Assembly: GCF_001669775.1 (NCBI RefSeq)
Contig: NZ_LXWK01000011.1
Coordinates: forward strand, 1,364,001-1,428,000
Direction: 5' to 3'
DNA length: 64,000 nucleotides
Origin: Rheinheimera sp. SA_1
GTDB taxonomy: Bacteria > Pseudomonadota > Gammaproteobacteria > Enterobacterales > Alteromonadaceae
Numbering within the stretch: the first letter of the stretch is position 1; each line of letters starts with the position of its first letter. Below the pieces are notes generated by a model that worked only from the letters and a program-made list of their open reading frames with translations, searched no databases and was not told where the DNA came from. This document shows, piece by piece, positions 17,231 to 25,300 of the stretch. Position numbers and translations under genes: made by a program.

Positions 17231-17329
17231 TTAATTCATAAACTCCTTTTTATATGTGTCATTGGGCACCTCCTTAGAGACTTTATATAACTCTTTTGAG
17301 GTGTCTACAAGTCGCGGGGCACTTGGGGC

Positions 17330-17417
17330 GCTTAACAGTATTTTTTCAAAGGCAAAGAACCCGCAAGACGCAAATTCTATTGCCTTCTTCATGAATTTTA
17401 CTCAAAAGAAGTTAACC
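17330..17417 (-). other. Second attC-like candidate upstream of the Cap15-like gene
   Basis: On the minus strand the segment starts GGTTAAC and ends GTTAAGC; the latter fits GTTRRRY exactly and pairs with the former at 6 of 7 positions. Internal arms share AAGGCAA/TTGCCTT and AGTA blocks with unpaired interruptions. It has the same orientation as the site at 16107-16178, so the two would bracket the two-gene unit. The evidence is weaker than for the first site. Confidence 0.3.
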
Positions 17418-17435
17418 TTTCACTTACGCTAATTC

Positions 17436-17483
17436 AACCGCTTCCAGCAATATTCACCAAAGTAGGTAAGTGCTGGAACGGTT
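17436..17483. other. 13-bp inverted repeat with one extra base (third attC-like candidate)
   Basis: AACCG-C-TTCCAGCA (17436-17449) pairs with TGCTGGAACGGTT (17471-17483) around a 21-nt spacer, with a single unpaired C in the left arm. The flanking ATTCAAC matches RYYYAAC, but the opposite end (GTTTCGC) does not match GTTRRRY. Confidence 0.4.
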
Positions 17484-17847
17484 TCGCGCTCGCAAGACGG
17501 TGATTAAAAAACTCTTGAGGAATGCGATACGTTAAATCAGTCTTTACTGCTGATAGAGAGCTTAGTCATTTTCGTGGACTATTCAAAAACTGCTATTTAA
17601 AAGCAGCCAAAGTCAGCTTTTGGAACAAAGCCACAATCTGGTGAAACAGGACTTTTAGTGAATTGGGTTATGCCTTAAATACAATCGATCAAGATTTCTG
17701 GAAAGCTCTGAATAGCCTTACCAAATAAGGTTTTCCAAAGATTTTCCAGACTAAGCTTTAATGAGTAACCATGGACATTACGCTAGGTGTTACAGCGGGA
17801 TCAGGAGATTGACACTCTACGCAAATATATGAATTTATAGATAAAAT

Positions 17848-18077
17848 GTAGGGCTGACTCGGCCGAAGGCTAGTCCGCCGTTTGCCCAAATAACCGTATA
17901 GCAATCCAGACAGACAATTCCGGCGCACTACCGCTTTCGCGGTGAGTGACGCCCTACGCTGGGTGATTAGCAACCAACCGTAGGGCGCGACTCAGCCGAA
18001 AGCCAGTCCGCCATCACGCCGGTTCGGATCAAATCACCAGCTGGCGCACTACCGCTTTCGCGGTGAGTGGCGCCCTA
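17848..18077. repeat. Tandem REP-like repeat array (two inverted pairs)
   Basis: Four units lie at 17848-17879, 17922-17957, 17980-18012 and 18043-18077. Units 1 and 3 read GTAGGGC...GACTC.GCCGAA.GC.AGTCCGCC. Units 2 and 4 read GGCGCACTACCGCTTTCGCGGTGAGTG.CGCCCTA. Each pair faces tail to tail, and the pair is duplicated. The family is the same as at 3671-3768. The array ends about 20 bp after the nfeD stop codon. Confidence 0.8.
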
Positions 18078-18097
18078 GTGTTCGTTGCCACCTTGAA

Positions 18098-18565
18098 TTA
18101 CAGCGCCTTCACCAACAACAAAGATCCATCCACTGCCACCACTTCTGCGTGGGCGCCCGGCGCTATGTTGGCTGTGGCACCAGCGGCTAAGCGCGCTTGC
18201 CACTCGATGCCGGAATAAGCGACGCTACCGGCATCTTGACTGACTGCGGTCTTGACCAGTAATTGACGGCCAATCATATCGCTGCTGGTGTTCGGCGTTT
18301 CTTTAGAATTTTGATAGTTTTTAAAAGGTTTCCACAACAGGATTGCGCTGGCGAATGACAAGACACCTACCAGCAATACTTCCATTTCCCACCCACTAAT
18401 CAGCCCAACACTGACCAACACTCCGGTGATTAGGCAACTCAAGGAGAAAAACAACAAGGGGCCGCTCATACCTAACACCCCAAGCTCAACCAACAAACTG
18501 ATGGCAGCAATGGTATATAACAACTGGTCGTGGTGTTGGGCGAAATAATCCATAATGCTTTGCAT
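18098..18565 (-). CDS. NfeD-family membrane protein
   Basis: A 155-residue protein. An N-terminal segment is followed by two or three membrane helices (15-85), then a C-terminal OB-fold-like soluble domain (about 97-155: MIGRQLLVKTAVS, GSVAYSGIEWQARL, VAVDGSLLLVKAL). This is the short form of NfeD (NfeD1b type), lacking the ClpP-like protease domain. NfeD proteins work with SPFH/stomatin partners in the membrane, and the stomatin-like gene lies directly upstream in the same direction. The exact role (membrane microdomain quality control) is only generally known. Confidence 0.88.
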   Translation of the reverse strand: MQSIMDYFAQHHDQLLYTIAAISLLVELGVLGMSGPLLFFSLSCLITGVLVSVGLISGWEMEVLLVGVLSFASAILLWKPFKNYQNSKETPNTSSDMIGRQLLVKTAVSQDAGSVAYSGIEWQARLAAGATANIAPGAHAEVVAVDGSLLLVKAL

Positions 18566-18676
18566 AGGGTAATTCTCTTATTCCAAATACCGGTTTTTGC
18601 CATTAAAAACTGGCAGACTTGCCGCCAGCACCGAAACAACGGCTGATGTGGCGGCAACTTATTGATATATCAAAAA

Positions 18677-19660
18677 TTACTGGCGTGCAGCCGACTGATT
18701 TACCGCTGTTGAAACCGCCATCGCCTGCGCCACTGTATTGGCAATATTGTCGCCGGTTTTGCCATCGGTCAGTACGATAGTGCCTTGTTTCGCTATGGCT
18801 TTATGCGCTTCAATCGCGCCTTGTGCCAGCGTCAATGCCACTGCTTTCTGGCCTTCTGTAGTGGCCGCAGATTCACCAATGGTGGTCAGGGCAGCAGCTT
18901 CAGCAAACGCCACTAAGCGGATCGCTTCGGCTTTACCGGTCGCTTCCAGAATTTGCGCTTCTTTGCTGGCTTCCGCAGCTAATACTTGTTCCGCTTTTGC
19001 CGCTTCCGCGTCCAGAACCCTGGCTTGCTTCTGACCTTCGGCGGTGGTAATTGCAGCAATTTTCACGCCTTCGGCGGTCAGAATGGCAGAGCGTTTTTGC
19101 CGCTCGGCGGTCATTTGTTTTTCCATGTCTTCTTTGATCGACGGTGGAATGCCAATTTCCAGCAATTCAAAACGCAGCACGATTAAGCCCCAAGGCTGAG
19201 TCGCCTCCTGCATCGCTTCCTGAATTTTGGCGTTAATCGCCGAGCGATTCTGGAAACAGTCGTCCAGCTCCATGGAGCCGATGGCGTTACGCATCGACGT
19301 CATCGCCAGTTGCGTACAGGCTAATTTGTAATCGGTAATATTGTTGGTAGCAGCAGCCGCATCAATGACTTTGATAAACAGCACACCGTCGATCATCAGC
19401 GCGATGTTGTCTTTGGTAATGGCTGATTGTTGTGGAATAACTAAGGTTTGTTCTTTTAAATTGCGATCCGCTTCAATAGATTCGATAAAAGGCACAATAA
19501 AATTCAAGCCAGAGCTTAAGGTTTTGGTGTATTTACCAAAACGGTAAATCACATAACCGCGGTTTTGCGGCACAAAGTGAATGCCTTTTTTCAAGGTGAA
19601 CAATAAGACCAAGGTCAGCCACAAAGCCGGGCTGGTTAATAAATCCAGTGGAAATTCCAT
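18677..19660 (-). CDS. SPFH/stomatin-like protein (QmcA/slipin type)
   Basis: A 327-residue protein. An N-terminal membrane anchor (10-24) is followed by the SPFH/Band 7 domain: VPQNRGYVIYRFGKYTKTL, GLNFIVPFIESI, LKEQTLVIPQQ and a GIPPS motif. A coiled coil rich in Ala, Glu and Lys follows (190-280, AEGQKQARVLDAEAAKAEQ), ending in an Ala-rich tail. It is expected to form membrane-associated cages with NfeD. The nfeD gene follows after about 110 bp, and the two genes are conserved neighbours across bacteria. Confidence 0.92.
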   Translation of the reverse strand: MEFPLDLLTSPALWLTLVLLFTLKKGIHFVPQNRGYVIYRFGKYTKTLSSGLNFIVPFIESIEADRNLKEQTLVIPQQSAITKDNIALMIDGVLFIKVIDAAAATNNITDYKLACTQLAMTSMRNAIGSMELDDCFQNRSAINAKIQEAMQEATQPWGLIVLRFELLEIGIPPSIKEDMEKQMTAERQKRSAILTAEGVKIAAITTAEGQKQARVLDAEAAKAEQVLAAEASKEAQILEATGKAEAIRLVAFAEAAALTTIGESAATTEGQKAVALTLAQGAIEAHKAIAKQGTIVLTDGKTGDNIANTVAQAMAVSTAVNQSAARQ

Positions 19661-19812
19661 TTAGAGTCCCTCATTTTTGGACGGTTTAAAGTATCGGGGT
19701 AATCGCCACACCCTAGCGGTAATACCTCTTGATTTCAACAACTTCTTTACATTGAACATGTAAGAAAAACACCGCTGTCAGATCCAGAGTTCTGCGATGA
19801 ATGTTTTTATTG

Positions 19813-20235
19813 TCATGTGCGACGTCGTAACATCAAAGCCATGCCAATGGACGCCGGAGCGACGTCAGTAAAGCCATATTTTTCATACAGATAACGGGCG
19901 TCGCCGTCAGCAATTAAATTGATGTAACAGCTATCGGGCAGTTCCTGATGGATGTAATCCATCAGCGCCTGCATCACCATTTTACCGAGGCCTTTGCCCT
20001 GATGTTCCGGTAATACCGCGATATCACAGACCTGGCAATGACAACCGCCATCACCAACCAAGCGTCCCATCGCCACCACTTGCCCTTCCAAAGTGATTTG
20101 CACCGCAAATAACGTCGCGGCCAGGCCGATAGTGGCCGCTTCAACGGTTTTTGCCGACAGGCCACTGGCGAGGCGTAAATGGCAATAATCGGTGACTGAA
20201 GGCGTTGTGAGTTCAAGCTGATAATGAGCGGGCAT
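19813..20235 (-). CDS. GNAT-family N-acetyltransferase
   Basis: A 140-residue protein. The acetyl-CoA-binding motif A reads VLPEHQGKGLGKMVMQALM (Q/R-x-x-G-x-G/A). It is preceded by a beta4 strand CQVCDIAV and followed by CYINLIA, then LYEKYGF, a typical motif B end. The ATG at 20235 has AAGGA nearby; a longer frame to 20337 adds a Lys/Cys-rich segment with no ribosome site. The substrate is not predictable. It lies downstream of the SDR gene but is separated from it by a strong terminator, so it is a separate unit. Confidence 0.88.
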   Translation of the reverse strand: MPAHYQLELTTPSVTDYCHLRLASGLSAKTVEAATIGLAATLFAVQITLEGQVVAMGRLVGDGGCHCQVCDIAVLPEHQGKGLGKMVMQALMDYIHQELPDSCYINLIADGDARYLYEKYGFTDVAPASIGMALMLRRRT

Positions 20236-20283
20236 CTGGCTGTCCTTAGTTGGTGTTACAAAACTGTTTGAAATACAATTAGA

Positions 20284-20322
20284 TAAACAAAAAGCAGCAG
20301 GCTGCTTTAGCCCTGCTGCTTT
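20284..20322 (-). terminator. Rho-independent terminator of the SDR gene
   Basis: On the minus strand an 11-bp stem AAAGCAGCAGG/CCTGCTGCTTT with a short loop is followed by TTTTTGTTTAT. It lies about 50 nt past the SDR stop codon and ahead of the GNAT gene. Confidence 0.85.
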
Positions 20323-20371
20323 GATGCCGTATTTCAACGCAGAAACAATACCAATTCAAGCCCGCAGCGAT

Positions 20372-21079
20372 TTAATGGTTAATCGCCTTTAAATATATGT
20401 CCGGATAGCCCGACAATGCGCCGTGTACCTGACGAGTCGCTTCATCGGCCAGCACCTGATCGGCACCTTGCTCCAACCCAGCGAAGGTTTCAGCTACCAC
20501 CAGTTCCGGCGATACTTTTGGCACATCCAGATCCTTGGTTAAATCGGTATCGATAAAACCAACATGCAGCCCTAACACCTGAGTTTGTTGTGCCAGCAAT
20601 TCCTGCCGCAGCGCATTGGTCATCGACCAGGCGGCTGATTTTGTGACTGAATAAGTCGCCAGCAGTGGCCCGGTGATCCAGCTGGCAATCGACAGCACAT
20701 TAATAATGCCACCACCGCCATTTTGCTGCAGCACTGGCGCAAAAACCTGACTTAACCGCAGCGGGCCAAACACATTGGTTTCCATTTGCCGGCGTAACAT
20801 CGCCTCTGCCCCCTCCACCAGCATTGGGCCCATTTCAGCCACACCGGCGTTATTAATCAGTAAGGTTACATCCGGATAATCACGCGCGACTCTGGCGATA
20901 TCTTCGGCATTGGTCACATCAAGTTTCACCGGGATCACGCCTGGAAGCGTGATGCTGTCCGGGTTACGTGCTGCGGCATACACTTTGCGAGCACCTTGTG
21001 CCAGCGCTTGTTTTGCAAAGACCAGACCTAAACCACGGTTGGCGCCAGTGACAAATACCACGGAGTTTTCAAGTTTCAT
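20372..21079 (-). CDS. Short-chain dehydrogenase/reductase
   Basis: A 235-residue classical SDR with cofactor motif TGANRGLG (residues 11-18), LDVTN for the adenine ring, NNAG (about 76-79), catalytic Ser in the SIAS region and Y-S-V-T-K as the YxxxK catalytic pair. An Ala-Arg after beta2 (AAARN) hints at NADP preference. The substrate is unknown. The TetR gene lies 84 bp upstream on the same strand, and near-identical palindromes precede both genes (21098-21117 and 21829-21848). Each should be controlled by that TetR. A terminator follows the gene. Confidence 0.9.
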   Translation of the reverse strand: MKLENSVVFVTGANRGLGLVFAKQALAQGARKVYAAARNPDSITLPGVIPVKLDVTNAEDIARVARDYPDVTLLINNAGVAEMGPMLVEGAEAMLRRQMETNVFGPLRLSQVFAPVLQQNGGGGIINVLSIASWITGPLLATYSVTKSAAWSMTNALRQELLAQQTQVLGLHVGFIDTDLTKDLDVPKVSPELVVAETFAGLEQGADQVLADEATRQVHGALSGYPDIYLKAINH

Positions 21080-21097
21080 CGGTCGATCCTTTAATTT

Positions 21098-21117
21098 AAT
21101 ATGACGTTTATCATATT
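21098..21117. promoter_or_regulatory. TetR operator upstream of the SDR gene
   Basis: AATATGACGTTTATCATATT: 8-bp arms with one mismatch around a 4-bp centre, 18 bp before the SDR start codon. It matches the perfect palindrome upstream of the TetR gene in arms and spacing. Confidence 0.75.
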
Positions 21118-21163
21118 TTAGTTTAAAAAAACGGGCGAACCCGTCAATGTTTAGTATATGTGT

Positions 21164-21808
21164 TTATTTGCTCAACACAGCAGGTACTACAAATTGTTCC
21201 AGCAATAACTGCCGGCTGCTGTCTAAATAAGCTAATGCTTCGCTACGATCGAGAGCCCGCGCCAGTTGGATCACCCCAACCATGGCACTACTGTATAAAA
21301 ACGCCTGTTGCTGGCTGATACTCCCCTCGCCCAACTGCACTAATCGCTCCACCAGCGCTGTAACTACTTTCGCCGCCACGGTCTGACTGTACAGATCCAG
21401 CCGGTGAAACTCACCACCGAGCGCCGCGACCGGGCAACCGGCGCCACTTTGGGCAGCGAATAAATGTTGTTCTGACAGATACAGTTCAATGAACATTTGC
21501 AGCGTACTGGCTGGTTGCTCTGAGCTCGCTGCAGCGTTCAGGTTGTGCAACGCACAAGCGTTAGCCATCGCGCTTTGGCTATCTGTTCCGGCATAAGCTA
21601 AAGCTTCTGCCAGCAACGCATCGCGATTGGCAAAATGAGCATAAAAACCGCCGTGAGTTAACCCGGCATGCTTCATCACATCAGCAACCGCCAAGGCTTC
21701 AAAACCATCCCGGCGAATCATGCGCGCTGCCGTTTCCAGGATCCGCTGATGCGTCAGTTCCTTTTTGCTTTCTTTTTTCGCAGCAACTGCTTTGCCTGAA
21801 ATTGCCAT
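21164..21808 (-). CDS. TetR-family transcriptional repressor
   Basis: A 214-residue protein. A basic N-terminus is followed by a TetR HTH (about 22-68: RILETAARMIRRDGFEALAVADVMKHAGLT, then HGGFYAHFANRDALLAEAL). The C-terminal half is an all-helical ligand domain with a Cys in SGAGCPVAAL. This layout resembles the group that controls SDR or reductase genes in response to electrophiles (inference from family, not demonstrated). The ATG at 21808 is preferred over a GTG one codon earlier. A perfect palindrome lies 20 bp upstream, so autorepression is likely. Confidence 0.9.
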   Translation of the reverse strand: MAISGKAVAAKKESKKELTHQRILETAARMIRRDGFEALAVADVMKHAGLTHGGFYAHFANRDALLAEALAYAGTDSQSAMANACALHNLNAAASSEQPASTLQMFIELYLSEQHLFAAQSGAGCPVAALGGEFHRLDLYSQTVAAKVVTALVERLVQLGEGSISQQQAFLYSSAMVGVIQLARALDRSEALAYLDSSRQLLLEQFVVPAVLSK

Positions 21809-21828
21809 CACGGTTTGCCTTGCCAGAT

Positions 21829-21848
21829 AATATGATGAACATCATATT
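21829..21848. promoter_or_regulatory. TetR operator upstream of the tetR gene
   Basis: AATATGATGAACATCATATT is a perfect 8-bp inverted repeat around GAAC, 20 bp before the repressor start. The same sequence pattern lies at 21098-21117. Confidence 0.8.
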
Positions 21849-22091
21849 TTACCATTGTACGAAAATCAACCTTTATTTTCTGCGGTAGCGATATTTTTTC
21901 AGCGCTGATCGTTGCGATAGTGTCGTGATGCGCGCGACGAAAAGCACTGAATTCGCGGCGAACTTGAATTTTAGCGTTAATTAATGTTTGATGAGCCCAG
22001 CTTGGCAGCAGCAGGATCCACAGAGGTACAGCGCACCAAGCCTTCGCTGCATCACAGGCAGCTTTGATAAATAATAATAAAAACAAATAGC
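21849..22091. other. Divergent intergenic region between tetR and the ERIC-like element
   Basis: About 240 bp that should contain the promoter of the plus-strand TonB receptor locus. An apparent antisense frame crosses it and the repeat, but it has no coding character. No clear sigma-factor box could be assigned by eye. Confidence 0.4.
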
Positions 22092-22219
22092 TATACCCAA
22101 AATCATTGACGTTGCAGGTAGGCGGCAACTGAACGAAACCACAGGAGCATAGTTGTACTATGTGACTGTGGTTCGTGAAGGCGGCCAACAACCCTGCAAC
22201 GTCAAGGATGAAGGGTATA
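22092..22219 (+). repeat. ERIC-like palindromic element (copy 2)
   Basis: 128 bp from TATACCCAAAATCATTGA to CAAGGATGAAGGGTATA. The arms pair through CGTTGCAGG...CCTGCAACG. The centre ACCACAG...CTGTGGT surrounds GAGCATAG-TTG-TACTATGTGA, very like the central block of enterobacterial ERIC. It lies upstream of the STN-TonB receptor, and its right end contributes ATG codons in frame with that gene. Confidence 0.8.
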
Positions 22220-22324
22220 AATGGACCGGGGAGCAGGCAGATCAAATTGTTCATTACAATTTTCAAATTTCTATGGAGGAAAATTCAGGCTCTGTCGTCT
22301 TTGTTTACTGCATGGCATCAGCAC

Positions 22325-25300
22325 ATGCGGGGGGGATTGCAAAGCGTGCGGCGGTTGCTGTTGTGTTTGCTCATCGTTTATTGCCTGTCAGGCGTGGCGA
22401 TGGCCAAAGATCAGCCGTCAGAAATTGCTTTTAATATTCCAAGACAAAGAGCCGACTTATCGTTGATCAGTTTTGCAGAGCAAGCAGACATCACCTTGTT
22501 ATTTCCACTGGACCAGATGGAAGGCAAGCAAACGAATCTGCTGCAGGGTCGTTACAGTCTCATCGATGCCTTGATGATCCTGTTAAAAGACACCGGTCTG
22601 AAACCTGAGATCAGCGAAAGTGGGCAGGTATCTATCTTGATAGATCCAACTTTCGAGAGTAATGACGACATGGCTCACTATAACAAAAATAAAGTGGCGA
22701 CTGCGGTAATGGCGGTTTTGAGTACCGTTGCCACAACGCCCGCTTTGGCAGTACAGGACAACGAAGAAAAAGCGCCGGAAATTATTGAAGTTCGTGGTAT
22801 TCGTGGTGCACTTGGCCGCGCGATGGATTCCAAACGCGAAGCTGGTGGTGTAGTCGATTCCATTTCAGCTGAAGACATCGGCAAATTCCCTGACACCAAC
22901 CTGGCAGAATCGCTGCAGCGGATCAGCGGTGTGTCAATTGACCGCTCCGGCGGCGAAGGCCAGCTGATCACAGTGCGTGGTTTTGGTCCTGAATTTAATA
23001 CTGTGCTGGTCAATGGCCGGCAAATGGCGTCGGAAAACCAAAGCCGCGCTTTTAGTTTTGACACCATCGCCTCCGAGTTAGTCCGTAGCCTTGATGTGCA
23101 TAAAACCTCCAGCGCCACCATGCAATCCGGCGGCATCGGTTCTACTGTCAACGTCAATACGGCCAAGCCTTTTGCGATTGGTGGTTTTAAAGTCGCTGGC
23201 AGTATCAAAGGCGTGTATGACGAAAACAGCGAGCAAACCACACCACAAGTCTCTGGCCTGATTAGCGATATGTTCGCCGATGATAGCTTCGGTGCTTTAC
23301 TTGCCGTATCACATCAACAACGTGATACCCGGTTAAACCAGGCACAAATTGACGGCTGGCTGGAAAACGTTGGTGTGCCAAACCCGGTCACCGAAAGTGG
23401 CCAGGCTTATACCGGCAATATCTTTTCGCCGCGTAACTATGACCATAAAGTCACCACCGAAGAACGTACCCGCACCAACGCCAATCTGGTATTGCAATAT
23501 GCGCCTTCAGATACCTTAGTGGTCACCGCCGATGCGCTCTATTCCGACTTTGATATCAAAGCCGATACCACCTCTTACGGTCACTGGTTTACCGCGCCCA
23601 ATCTGGAAGGCTTTGGCAATGCCAAAGGCCCGGTGGTCGATGCCAACGGTACTGTGATTGATTTGTATCAGGAAGTCGGTCTGGCAACCGATATGCACGC
23701 CAAGAAGTTTGACCGCTTAACCGATACCATTTCTCTTGGCTTAAATTTCGACTGGGATGTGAATAACAACCTGAATATGAAGTTTGACTTAAGCCACTCC
23801 AGCGCTGAGCGCGAGCCGAATAATGGCCGTGGTGATCAGCTCTCACTGATAGGTTACGCCAACCGCGTGCGTTTCCAGCTGGACGACCAGATCCTGCCAT
23901 ACGCCAGCGAGTTTGCTGCAGCCAATCCGAATATTTATAGTGGCCAGCAAGAATTAAACGGCACGGCTTATCAGCCAGGCGTCACGCCAGCCGGGGTCTC
24001 TGATCATTTAAATCCGGCCAATAGCAAAGCACACGTGATGCTTCGCCGTGGCTGGGCGGTCGAAGACAGCATCGACCAACTGCGTTGGGACGGCATCTGG
24101 AATGAAGACGCGACCAGCGGTTTAACCAAAGTGAAATTTGGTGCCGGTTATTCAGCGGAAAGCAAAAACCTTGATCGCTGGGACAACGAAGGTGTCGGCA
24201 TTCACTGTACTTTCTGTGGGTACCCGGACGCGCCAAATATGGCCGGTTTTCCGCAATATGTCTTTAATGCCGGCAGTGACTTTTTAAGTGGTGTCAGTGG
24301 CAGTGGCCGGATGCCAACCTCCTGGCTGGCGCATGACGGTGAAGCGAATTTTGCGTTTCTTGAAAAATACGCCGCGTCGCTGGGTAACCCAATCAGCTTT
24401 GATGCGGTCAAACGCAACAAATCTTATGAAGTGACCGAAGATACCGCTTCGTTTTATCTGGAACTGGATTTTGAAGGTGAATTAGCTGGCATGCCGCTGA
24501 CCAGCACCGCCGGTGTTCGTTATGAACGCACCAGCGTTGGCGTCGATGGCACCGATGCGCCGGTGACCGGCCTGAGTATTCTGGACGAAACTGAAATGCT
24601 GGCGCAGTTTGGCAATGCCGTGCAAATCAACGAAAAATCCAGTTATGAAGCCATACTGCCAAACTTCAGCGTCAAGCTGGATATCAGCGATGATGTGGTG
24701 GGCCGGTTTGCCGCTTCGCAAACCCTGACCCGGCCAACGCTGGAAAGTATGTCGCCGGTGACAGTCATTGGCACCACCCGCCAGGGTGGCGATTTAACTT
24801 CAACGTCTGGTAACCCGGAACTTGATCCATTTACCTCGACCAACCTCGACTTCTCGCTGGAATGGTATTACGCCCCGGCCAGTTATTTGTCCGCCGGATA
24901 TTTTCGCAAAAACGTCGCCAACTTTATCGTCAACACCACCGAAGATAAAACCTTCACGCTCGGTAATGGCAACCTGCTGACCGATCCATCGACCGGCACT
25001 AACAGTGGTGCGCCAGACAGTCAGGATGCGGTGGCAGTCTTTACCAACACCCTGCCAAATAACGGTGAATCGGCCATTGTTGATGGTTTTGAACTAGCGC
25101 TGCAGCATAGTTTTGATTCGGGTTTTGGCGTGATGGCGAACGCGACTTTGGTTGGCAGCAATGCCGAACTGGATCCGGCCGATATCAGCCAGGTGTTTGC
25201 GCTGACTGGTTTAAGCGATTCGTACAATCTGGTGGGCTTTTATGAAGAAGGCCCATTCCAGGCACGTTTAGCCTACAACTGGCGCGATACCTTTGTGCAG

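Larger units (their letters stand above)
17231..17847. other. Accessory intergenic region with attC-like palindromes and a decayed frame
   Basis: Two palindromic segments are described separately. From 17522 a plus-strand frame reads 40 codons, then TGA, then 28 further plausible codons in the same frame (LGYALNTIDQDFWKALNSLTK) to a stop near 17728. It could be a broken small gene; I recognise no family. Nothing else coding was seen. Confidence 0.35.

Noticed and set aside
21808-22266. 152-codon minus-strand frame overlapping the tetR promoter and ERIC-like copy 2
   Set aside because: It crosses the TetR operator and the palindromic repeat, has no ribosome site or recognisable domain, and is explained by the repeat lacking stops on one strand.
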